Below, piece by piece: positions 27,429 through 34,523 of a stretch of DNA of 64,000 bases. A model generated the notes under the pieces. The model did not search any database and was not told where the DNA came from. It saw only the letters and a program-made list of their open reading frames with translations. A program made the position numbers and the translations under genes. Origin of the DNA: Kitasatospora sp. NBC_01250 (GTDB lineage: Bacteria; Actinomycetota; Actinomycetes; Streptomycetales; Streptomycetaceae); assembly GCF_036226465.1 (NCBI RefSeq), contig NZ_CP108476.1:6262001-6326000 (forward strand). The letters run 5' to 3'. Each line of letters opens with the position of its first letter. Positions within the stretch are counted from its first letter, which is position 1.

Positions 27429-27667
27429 CCGTGCGTACGGCGAAAAGGTGCGTCCGCTGACGGCCCGGCCGGGGAGCGCGTGGCCCGGCGGCCGGATACC
27501 CGAACGCCGGGCTGAAGCGGGGTTCCGCCCCCTTGATAGGTTCGAAGTTCAGCATGTTCAGTGGGCGGTTCGGAACCGTTCGGGGGCCGGAGGGCGTACA
27601 TGTGGAGTTCGCCCTCTGTGTCTCACCGCACGGTGCCGGCTGCCAGGGAGTGGGAGGAAAGACGACG
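27429..27667 (+). other. Promoter region of terD copy 2
   Basis: 239 bp without a gene. TAGGTT at 27537-27542 is a possible -10 element; no clear -35 partner or dyad was seen. The ribosome binding site GGAGGAAAG precedes the ATG at 27668. Confidence 0.4.
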
Positions 27668-28252
27668 ATGAGTGTCACGCTCGCCAAGGGCGGCAACGTC
27701 TCGCTGAGCAAGGCCGCGCCCGGCCTGACCCAGGTTCAGATCGGCCTGGGCTGGGACGCCCGGTCGACCACCGGCGCGCCCTTCGACCTCGACGCGAGCG
27801 CGCTGCTCTGCTCGGGCGGCCGGGTGCTCGGCGACGAGTACTTCGTCTTCTACAACAACCTCAAGAGCCCGGAGGGCTCGGTCGAGCACCTGGGCGACAA
27901 CCTGGTCGGCGGCCAGGAGGGTGACGAGGGCGACGAGGAGGTGATGGTGGTCAACCTGGACCTGGTGCCCGCGCAGGTCGACAAGGTGGTCTTCCCGGTC
28001 TCGATCTACGACGCGGACGCGCGGGTGCAGAGCTTCGGCCAGGTCCGCAACGCCTACATCCGGGTGGTCAACCAGGCCGGCGGTCAGGAGATCGCCCGCT
28101 ACGACCTGACCGAGGACGCCTCCAGCGAGACCGCGATGATCTTCGGCGAGCTCTACCGCTACCAGGGCGAGTGGAAGTTCCGGGCGGTCGGCCAGGGGTA
28201 CGCGTCCGGTCTGCGCGGAATCGCCCTCGACTTTGGGGTCAACGTACAGTAA
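27668..28252 (+). CDS. terD: TerD family Ca2+-binding stress protein, copy 2
   Basis: 194 aa from ATG at 27668. It is very close to copy 1 across its whole length, with the motifs [11 protein letters not shown] and GDNLVGGQEGDEGDEE. The second acidic loop is three residues longer than in copy 1 and richer in Glu, so Ca2+ affinity may differ. The core block [31 protein letters not shown] is identical to copy 1 except at the edges, which points to a tandem duplication. The DUF475 gene starts 50 bp downstream and is probably cotranscribed. Confidence 0.96.
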   Translation: MSVTLAKGGNVSLSKAAPGLTQVQIGLGWDARSTTGAPFDLDASALLCSGGRVLGDEYFVFYNNLKSPEGSVEHLGDNLVGGQEGDEGDEEVMVVNLDLVPAQVDKVVFPVSIYDADARVQSFGQVRNAYIRVVNQAGGQEIARYDLTEDASSETAMIFGELYRYQGEWKFRAVGQGYASGLRGIALDFGVNVQ

Positions 28253-28302
28253 AGGCATCGTCAAATTCTCGGCGCGCCATGTCACCGAAAGGTAGTAATA
28301 CC

Positions 28303-29442
28303 GTGTTCCTCCGCACTTTCGGATGGTCCTTCGCGACCACGGTCGCCGGGCTGATCGCGGCCGGGCTGATCTGGGGCGCCGAGGGTTTCGGCGTGGTGCT
28401 GATCCTCGCGGTCCTGGAGATCTCACTCTCGTTCGACAACGCCGTGGTCAACGCCACAGTGCTGAAGCGGATGACTCCGTTCTGGCAGAAGATCTTCCTG
28501 ACGGTGGGCGTGCTGATCGCCGTCTTCGGCATGCGGCTGCTCTTCCCGCTGCTGGTCGTAGGCCTGACCGCGCACATCGGCCCGAGCACGGTGATCGACC
28601 TCGCGCTCAACTCCGGCCACACGTACCACGGTCTGACCTACGCCCAGCATCTGGAAGCGGCCAATCCCGCGATCGCCGCGTTCGGCGGGACCTTCCTGCT
28701 GATGATCTTCCTCGACTTCATCCTCGAGGAGAAGGACTACCACTGGCTGCGCTGGATCGAGCGCCCGCTGGAGCGGATCGGCCGGCTGGAGGCGCTCTCC
28801 TCGGTGATCGCACTGGTCGCGCTGGCGCTGGCGGCCCGCTTCTTCGCGGCGGGGCACGCGGAAACGGTCCTGCTGGCGGGGCTGCTGGGGCTGGCGACCT
28901 ACCTCGCGGTCAACGGGCTCTCGGGTGTCTTCGAGTCGAACATGGAGGCTGCCGAGGAGAGTGACGAGGAGGCCGAGGAGGAGGGTGCCGCCGGGGCCGG
29001 TGCCGCCGCGAAGCCCGGCAAGTCGCTGGTCCAGGTGGCCGGCAAGGCCGCGTTCTTCCTCTTCCTGTACCTGGAGGTGCTGGACGCCTCGTTCTCCTTC
29101 GACGGGGTCGTCGGCGCCTTCGCGATCTCCAACGACATCTTCCAGATCACCCTGGGCCTGGGCATCGGGGCGATGTACATCCGCTCGCTGACCGTCTTCC
29201 TGGTCCGCAAGGGGACCCTGGACGACTACGTCTACCTGGAGCACGGCGCCCACTACGCGATCGGCGCGCTGGCGGCGATCCTGCTGATCTCGATCGAGTA
29301 CAAGATCCCGGAGATCGTCACCGGGCTGATCGGCGTGGCCTTCATCGGCGCCGCCCTCGCCTCCTCGATGCTGCGCAACCGGCGCACCGCTGCGCTGGAG
29401 TCGGTGGCCGAACCGGAGCCGACGGCGGTCGGCAAGCGCTGA
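28303..29442 (+). CDS. DUF475 TerC-like integral membrane protein
   Basis: 379 aa from GTG at 28303, chosen because AAAGG lies 10 bases upstream and the protein then begins FLRTFGWSFATTVAGLIAAG, as in family members; an in-frame ATG at 28279 has no ribosome binding site. Two related halves carry the TerC signatures EISLSFDNAVVNATVL and EVLDASFSFDGVVGAFAISNDI, each with the membrane-buried Asp/Asn pair thought to bind metal. About eight spans are visible, with an acidic cytoplasmic loop (EAAEESDEEAEEEG). It probably partners the TerD proteins at the membrane in metal ion handling. Confidence 0.93.
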   Translation: MFLRTFGWSFATTVAGLIAAGLIWGAEGFGVVLILAVLEISLSFDNAVVNATVLKRMTPFWQKIFLTVGVLIAVFGMRLLFPLLVVGLTAHIGPSTVIDLALNSGHTYHGLTYAQHLEAANPAIAAFGGTFLLMIFLDFILEEKDYHWLRWIERPLERIGRLEALSSVIALVALALAARFFAAGHAETVLLAGLLGLATYLAVNGLSGVFESNMEAAEESDEEAEEEGAAGAGAAAKPGKSLVQVAGKAAFFLFLYLEVLDASFSFDGVVGAFAISNDIFQITLGLGIGAMYIRSLTVFLVRKGTLDDYVYLEHGAHYAIGALAAILLISIEYKIPEIVTGLIGVAFIGAALASSMLRNRRTAALESVAEPEPTAVGKR

Positions 29443-29460
29443 CCGCCGGTCGCCGCCACC

Positions 29461-29502
29461 GACGGGAAGGGCCCTGCTCGCACGAGCAGGGCCCTTCCCG
29501 TC
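29461..29502. terminator. 20-bp perfect hairpin between converging DUF475 and DUF2637 genes
   Basis: Stem arms 29461-29480 and 29483-29502 pair perfectly, with a CA centre. It can terminate both converging transcripts. Confidence 0.85.
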
Positions 29503-29543
29503 GTTCCCGGGGCGGCGGCCTGTCCGTGCCGCCCGCCGGGGGT

Positions 29544-30671
29544 TCAGCCCAGGCGCTTCTCCATGGCGCGCAGCTTGCGCTCCAGGGAGTCGAAGGGGGA
29601 GTCGAGCTTGGGCAGCGCGAGGGTGTCGTCCTCGGCCGTCAGGTCGATGCTGTCGGAGGCGCTGCGGCTGCCGCCGACGGCCGTGCGGCGCGGGGAGGCG
29701 GAGAGCGCGGCGGGCTCCAGTGCGGACCGGCCGAGGGTGCTGCGGGTGGCGTCGGAGCCGGCCGGTGCGCCTTCGGTCACGGCGTGGTCGGTGAGGGCGG
29801 CTTCGGCTAGGGCAGGCTCCGAAGCGGGCTGGCCGTCGCCGGCGCCGGCGGTCAGCGCGGGCACCTGGCGCCCGCCGCGGGTGCGGGCCAGCACACCGCC
29901 CCGGGAGATCGCCTTCAGCTCGGCCCGCTCGCGGCGGTCCGCACTGCGTGCCTGCACCTTGGCGTCCAGCTTCGCCTGCCGCTCCTCGCGGACCTCCTCG
30001 ACCGCCTCGTCCAGGCTGCGGACGTTCTCCAGCAGCATCAGCGACCAGGCGGCGTAGGTCTCGCGCGGGGCGCGCAGCCAGCGCACGATGCGGATCTGCG
30101 GCAGCGGACGCGGTATCAGGCCCTGCTCGCGCAGCGCCGCCCGGCGGGTCTGCTTGAGCGCGCGGTCGAAGAGCACGGCGGCCGAGATCGACATGCCGGA
30201 GAAGAACTGCGGGGCACCGGCGTGGTCGCCGCCGCGCGGCGCGTGCACCCAGTTGAACCAGGCCGAGGCGAAGGCGAAGAGCCAGACCAGCAGGCGGGAG
30301 CCGAGCGCCGCGTCACCGTGGCTGGCCTCGCGCACGGCGAGCACCGAGCAGAACATCGCGGCGCCGTCCAGGCCGAACGGGACGAGGTACTCCCAGCCGC
30401 CCGACAAGCCCAGGTTCTGGGTGCCGAAGCCGACCAGGCCGTGGAAGGAGAGCGCGGCCGCGACGCCGGCGCAGCAGAAGAGCAGCACGTAGGAGGAGAT
30501 CCCGTACACCATCTCCTTGCGGCGGCGGCGCTCCTCGCTGCGCTCCCAGGAGTCCCCGTTCTCCTGGGTCTTGGCACTCTTGAAGCGCAGCGTGGCCGTC
30601 AGGACGGCTATGACGAGCAGGGCCGCGCCGCCGACGACGACCCAGGCCAGCTGTGTGGACGAGAATGACAT
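29544..30671 (-). CDS. DUF2637 membrane protein
   Basis: 375 aa from ATG at 30671. Four membrane spans lie in the first 170 residues: TQLAWVVVGGAALLVIAVLTATL, MVYGISSYVLLFCCAGVAAALSFHG, LVPFGLDGAAMFCSVLAV and LLVWLFAFASAWFNWVHAP. DUF2637 proteins occur in streptomycete chromosomes and as Spd-like proteins on conjugative plasmids. After the membrane part there is a charged helical region (EAVEEVREERQAKLDAKVQARSADRRERAELKA) and a low-complexity Ala/Ser-rich tail ending in a short coiled coil (DSLERKLRAMEKRLG). Function unknown. Conserved placement inside the Ter region suggests a role in the same membrane complex. Confidence 0.85.
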   Translation of the reverse strand: MSFSSTQLAWVVVGGAALLVIAVLTATLRFKSAKTQENGDSWERSEERRRRKEMVYGISSYVLLFCCAGVAAALSFHGLVGFGTQNLGLSGGWEYLVPFGLDGAAMFCSVLAVREASHGDAALGSRLLVWLFAFASAWFNWVHAPRGGDHAGAPQFFSGMSISAAVLFDRALKQTRRAALREQGLIPRPLPQIRIVRWLRAPRETYAAWSLMLLENVRSLDEAVEEVREERQAKLDAKVQARSADRRERAELKAISRGGVLARTRGGRQVPALTAGAGDGQPASEPALAEAALTDHAVTEGAPAGSDATRSTLGRSALEPAALSASPRRTAVGGSRSASDSIDLTAEDDTLALPKLDSPFDSLERKLRAMEKRLG

Positions 30672-31084
30672 TGCGGCGTTGGCCTCTGCTTTCCGCGGTC
30701 GGGTGGGAGTGGACGGTCCCCGGCGATGGCCGGAACGGCGTCAGTTCCCAGAGCGAGCACCCGCCCTGATGGTCCGTCGTGCACGCAGGAACGCGCTGAC
30801 GGGACGGGTGGGGCCAGGCCGTGTCGAGCTCGCGCGGGTGACGGGGACACCTGTGCGGCTAGACGATATCGCGTCTGGCGGGGCGGCATGGTACGGGAGT
30901 CACGATCGTGCTGCTATCCGCCGCTCGGGTGGCAGAGCCGGCGGCGGACCGGACAGCCGGTGTCGTGTTCGAAACCGACGGTGGCTCAGAGCCGCTGCTG
31001 GGTATGGACCGCAGTGCACAATGACTCGTCAGCTGTCCGGCGCCGGAGCCGGACGGCGACACCTCTGGGCTGGGGGCGGTCGGG
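30672..31084. other. 413-bp divergent region between DUF2637 and TerA-like genes
   Basis: No gene, tRNA or strong hairpin is seen. AGACG-ATATCG-CGTCT (30861-30876) is a short inverted repeat in the AT-richer part and may mark a promoter or operator. Promoters for both flanking genes are expected. Confidence 0.4.
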
Positions 31085-31807
31085 ATGGCCACGATCTGGG
31101 AGTACCTGCGCGGCGAGCGGAACCTGCCCGACATGATGGGGCAGGTGGGGAAGGTGACGCTCACCAAGTCCCGGCCGCAGCACTCGATCACCACCTCCGG
31201 GGCGACCACCGGCACCCTCTACGTCAACCTGCACTGGACCGCCCGTCTGGTCTCCGGCTCGCAGGGCGCGCTGCGCCGCAAGCTGCTCCAGCCCCGGCTG
31301 CTGCGCCCGTCCCAGACCGAGACCACCCAGGGCGGCGCCGAGAACGTCGACCTCGACCTCGCCTGCATGTACGAACTCACCGACGGGACCCGGGGCGTGG
31401 TCCAGCCGCTCGGGAAGTTCTTCGGGGACCTGCAGCATCCGCCCTACATCAAGCTGAGCGGCGACGACCAGTACGGGGCGCCGTCCGGCGAGACGATGTA
31501 CATCAACCTGGAGAAGAAGGACCAGTTCAAGCGGCTGCTGATCTTCGTCTACATCTACGACGGCACGCCGGCCTTCGACCAGACGCACGCGCAGATCCAG
31601 ATCGTGCCGCCGAGCGGGCCGCGGCTGGAGATCAACCTGGACGAGCGGGCGGCGGCGGCCCGTTCGTGCGCGGTGGTGCTGATCGAGAACCGGGACGGGG
31701 AGCTGATGGTCCGTCGCGAGGTGCGGTACGTGCACGGGTTCCAGTCGGACCTGGACCGGCTGTACGGGTTCGGGATGGACTGGCAGCGGGGGTACAAGGA
31801 GGAGTAG
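31085..31807 (+). CDS. Short TerA-like (TerD-domain) protein
   Basis: 240 aa from ATG at 31085. The first 35 residues are an unusual leader (TIWEYLRGERNLPDMMGQVGKVTLTKSRP). The remainder is one TerD-fold domain with the acidic motifs NVDLDLACMYELTDG and SGDDQYGAPSGETMYINL, and the later block IFVYIYDGTPAFDQTHAQIQIV. Classical TerA has about 385 residues and two domains, so this is a single-domain relative. The C-terminus ENRDGELMVRREVRYVHGFQSDLDRLYGFGMDWQRGYKEE is conserved in streptomycete homologues. It is cytosolic and converges on the proline-rich TerD gene with a 28-bp gap. Confidence 0.85.
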   Translation: MATIWEYLRGERNLPDMMGQVGKVTLTKSRPQHSITTSGATTGTLYVNLHWTARLVSGSQGALRRKLLQPRLLRPSQTETTQGGAENVDLDLACMYELTDGTRGVVQPLGKFFGDLQHPPYIKLSGDDQYGAPSGETMYINLEKKDQFKRLLIFVYIYDGTPAFDQTHAQIQIVPPSGPRLEINLDERAAAARSCAVVLIENRDGELMVRREVRYVHGFQSDLDRLYGFGMDWQRGYKEE

Positions 31808-31835
31808 CCGGGGTCCGCGCCCTTGCGGGGCGGGG

Positions 31836-32900
31836 TCAGCGGGGCTGGAACTGGGGGCCCTGCGGGGGCAGGGCGAAGTCCGGGTCGAGCACCTGGGTGG
31901 GCTGGGACGGCAGGGGCGCTGGGGGCTGCTGCGGGTAGCCGTAGGGCGGCGGTTGCTGGGGGTAGCCGTACGTGGGGGCGGGCGCCGGGGCGGGGGCCGG
32001 CTGCTGGGGGTAGCCGTAGGGGGGCTGCTGCTGCGGGTAGCCGTAGCTGGGCTGGTGCGGCGGAGCCGGCGGGTAGGCGGGGGCGGTCGGCGGCTGCTGC
32101 GGGTAGCCGTACCCGGGCGCGCTGGTGGGCGCGGGCGCAGTGGCGGTGACGGGCGCGGCGGCGGGCGGCGGGGGCGTCGGGGCGCCGGCGGCCGGGGACG
32201 GGACGGCCGGGATGCCGGCGGCGGGGGACGGGACGGCCGGGGCGAGCGTGTAGGTGCCGGGCTCCTCGGTGCGCGGAGCGGGCCGCGCCGAGGGCGCGGC
32301 GGGGTGCTGTGCCGGGGGCGCCGGCTCGGGCCGGGCGGTGGCGGTGGGAGCGGCGTCCTCCTCGACCGCGATCCCGAAGTCGGTGGCGAGACCGCCGAGG
32401 CCGGAGGCGTAGCCCTGACCGACCGCGCGGAACTTCCAGCCGCCGTCCCGCCGGTAGAGCTCGGCGCAGACCAGGGCCGAGACCGGCTCGGTCTCGTTGA
32501 CCGGGAACTCGGCCAGCGGCTCGGCGCCGGGCGCGGCCGCGTCGTGGAGCAGCACCCGCAGCCCGCGGACGGCGCGGAAGTCGCCGCCCTCGACCGAGCC
32601 GGCCAGCACCACCCGGTGGACCTCGGCCGGCAGCTTCCCGAGGTCGACCTCGATGGCGTCGGTGATCTCCTCACCGCCCGGGCTCTGGTGCTTGGGCAGG
32701 TGACGCACCGTGCCCGAAGGATGCCGCGGCTGGTTGTAGAAGACGAAGTCGGCATCGGAGCGGACCTTGCCGGCGGCGCCGAGCAGCAGCGCGGAGGCGT
32801 CCAGGTCCGGGGTCCCCGGTGCCGCGCTCCAGCGCAGCACGGCGCGGACCGCGGTCGCGGTCAGCGAGATGTTGGCGCCCTTCGCCATCACGTGCGTCAT
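31836..32900 (-). CDS. Divergent TerD domain with Tyr-Gly-Tyr-Pro-Gln-Gln repeat tail
   Basis: 354 aa from ATG at 32900; a second in-frame ATG at 32888 is possible. Residues 1-180 are a TerD domain ([36 protein letters not shown]). The second Ca2+ loop of TerD (GDNxTGxGxGDDE) is replaced by LPKHQSPGGEEITD, so Ca2+ binding is probably altered. Residues 180-354 are a disordered Ala/Pro-rich linker and a tail with at least six YGYPQQ-type units, ending PPQGPQFQPR. Such tails favour multivalent or surface interactions. The palindrome at 33002 lies about 100 bp upstream of its start. Confidence 0.9.
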   Translation of the reverse strand: MTHVMAKGANISLTATAVRAVLRWSAAPGTPDLDASALLLGAAGKVRSDADFVFYNQPRHPSGTVRHLPKHQSPGGEEITDAIEVDLGKLPAEVHRVVLAGSVEGGDFRAVRGLRVLLHDAAAPGAEPLAEFPVNETEPVSALVCAELYRRDGGWKFRAVGQGYASGLGGLATDFGIAVEEDAAPTATARPEPAPPAQHPAAPSARPAPRTEEPGTYTLAPAVPSPAAGIPAVPSPAAGAPTPPPPAAAPVTATAPAPTSAPGYGYPQQPPTAPAYPPAPPHQPSYGYPQQQPPYGYPQQPAPAPAPAPTYGYPQQPPPYGYPQQPPAPLPSQPTQVLDPDFALPPQGPQFQPR

Positions 32901-33389
32901 AGCTGTCCATCCTGCCTGCTGGGCACCGCTGCGGACAACGTGGGTGCGGGAGGGTCCGCGGCGTGCTGCCGGGTGGTGCGGCGGATTGTGCTGGCTGAAA
33001 ACTTGCGCAATTGAGCAAGCAATTTATGGGCGCCAATCCGATGATCGTGTTCTTCCGCTTCTTTCGCTCTGGTCTTCCGGTCTGGCTTTGCGGTGGTTCG
33101 GGGCGGGCGGAGAATGTTCAGCGAATTCCATGTTCCCTGCCGCCGCCAGGTCTCGCCGTGGACCGTACGATGGCGGCCGAAGGGGGTGCGAGCTGTGGAT
33201 TCGACGCTTTCGGTCCGCGGTGCCGACGGTTCGCCGGGCGCTCTGGTTCGTGGCGAAAGCAGTCGGTTCCGCCCGCGCCGAGCCGCTCGTCCGGTCCGCG
33301 GTCCGCGCCCTCGCCTGCTTCACCCGGTCGGTCCGCTGACTTCTCCGTTCCGCTCCGCCCGTTCGTCGCGACGCTCCTGGGAGTGCATT
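32901..33389. other. 489-bp divergent region of the Ter biosynthetic operon
   Basis: No gene is supported; the frame open upstream of the C-C lyase has no start with a ribosome binding site before TTG 33390. The region is locally AT-richer around 33000-33130 (GCAATTTATG, TGTTCTTCCGCTTCTTTCG). It holds the 18-bp palindrome at 33002-33019. A pyrimidine-rich, Ser/Arg-coding-like stretch follows to 33390 and may be a long leader. Confidence 0.5.
33002..33019. promoter_or_regulatory. 18-bp palindrome, copy 2, in the Ter divergent region
   Basis: CTTGCGCAATTGAGCAAG is palindromic except for one mismatched pair (CTTGC-G-CAATTG-A-GCAAG). It lies 102-119 bp upstream of the TerD-tail gene and 371 bp upstream of the C-C lyase start. 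The close copy at 3034-3051 argues for a shared regulator. Confidence 0.6.
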
Positions 33390-34523
33390 TTGCGCCATTT
33401 CGGCCACCTCGGCGTGGACGTCCGCCGTCGGCTCTTCCTGGTCGAGCCGGCGGCGTTCGACCGGCATGCCCCGGCGGCGACGCTGGCCACCGCGCTGGGC
33501 GCCACCCTCTATCTGCCCGCCACCCGCGGCACGCTGGTGAGCGATGTGCGCAGGCAGGCGGCCCGCGGGGTGACCTCGATGGTGCTCTGCCTGGAGGACG
33601 CCATCGCCGACGGCGAGGTGACCGCCGCCGAGGCGAACCTGGTCGACGGGCTGCGCGCGCTGGCGGAGCCGGTCGGCGCGGCCGGTCCGGGGCCGGTCGG
33701 GTTGCCGCTGCTCTTTGTGCGGGTCCGGGTCCCTGAGCAGATCGGGGTGCTGGTGGGTCGGCTGGGCACGGCGGCCCGGCTGCTGAGCGGCTTCGTGCTG
33801 CCCAAGTTCACCGAGGAGAACGGCGCGCGCTATCTGGACGCCGTGGCGGACGCCGAACTCGCCTGCGGACAGCGGATGTTCGCCATGCCGGTGCTGGAGT
33901 CGCCGGAACTCGCCCACCTGGAGCACCGCCGCCTGGAACTGCTCGGCATAGCTGCGCTCTTGGCGAAGTACCGGGACCGGGTGCTGGCCGTTCGGCTCGG
34001 TGTGACCGACCTGTGCGCGGCCTACGGGCTGCGCCGGTCGCCCGAGTCGACGGCCTACGACCTGGCCCTGGTGGCCGGCGTGATCGGGGACGTGGTCAAC
34101 GTGCTCGGCCGGGCGGACGGCAGCGGATTCACCGTGACCGGGCCGGTCTGGGAGTACTTCCCGCTCGGGCGCAGCGGGGCGGAGCTGACCGGCCTGCTGC
34201 GCGAAATCGCACTCGACCGGGTCAACGGGCTGCTGGGCAAGACCTGCGTGCACCCGAGCCAGGTACCGGCGGTGCACGCCAGCCTGGTGGTCGGACACGA
34301 GGAGTACTGCGACGCGCGGGACGTGCTCGGCAGCGCGGCGGAGCGCGGCGGGGGCGTGGTGGGTTCGGCGTACGCCAACAAGATGAACGAGGTCAAGCCG
34401 CACCGCGCCTGGGCGGAGCGGGTGTTGGGGCGCGCTGAGCTGTTCGGGGTGGCACGGGCGGGGGTCGGGTTCGCGGAGCTGTTCGCGGCCTGCCGGGATG
34501 CGGAGGTTCGTGGTGGGCGTTGA
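33390..34523 (+). CDS. CitE/HpcH-like C-C bond lyase of the Ter biosynthetic module
   Basis: 377 aa from TTG at 33390, preceded by GGGAG with 6 bases between; the product then begins RHFGHLGVDVRRRLF, as streptomycete homologues do. The TIM-barrel lyase features are VSMVLCLEDAI-like VTSMVLCLEDAIADGEV (acidic metal ligands), FVLPKF, and CVHPSQVPAV near the C-terminus. Pfam separates this Ter-linked branch as C-C_Bond_Lyase. In the Ter literature (Anantharaman, Iyer and Aravind) it is predicted to help make a nucleoside-like metabolite. It overlaps the PRTase gene by 11 bp, so the two are coupled. Substrate is unknown. Confidence 0.85.
   Translation: MRHFGHLGVDVRRRLFLVEPAAFDRHAPAATLATALGATLYLPATRGTLVSDVRRQAARGVTSMVLCLEDAIADGEVTAAEANLVDGLRALAEPVGAAGPGPVGLPLLFVRVRVPEQIGVLVGRLGTAARLLSGFVLPKFTEENGARYLDAVADAELACGQRMFAMPVLESPELAHLEHRRLELLGIAALLAKYRDRVLAVRLGVTDLCAAYGLRRSPESTAYDLALVAGVIGDVVNVLGRADGSGFTVTGPVWEYFPLGRSGAELTGLLREIALDRVNGLLGKTCVHPSQVPAVHASLVVGHEEYCDARDVLGSAAERGGGVVGSAYANKMNEVKPHRAWAERVLGRAELFGVARAGVGFAELFAACRDAEVRGGR

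Noticed and set aside
33093-33389. N-terminal extension of the C-C lyase
   Set aside because: The upstream 99 codons have irregular codon use and no similarity to the family start, which begins at RHFGH after the TTG.
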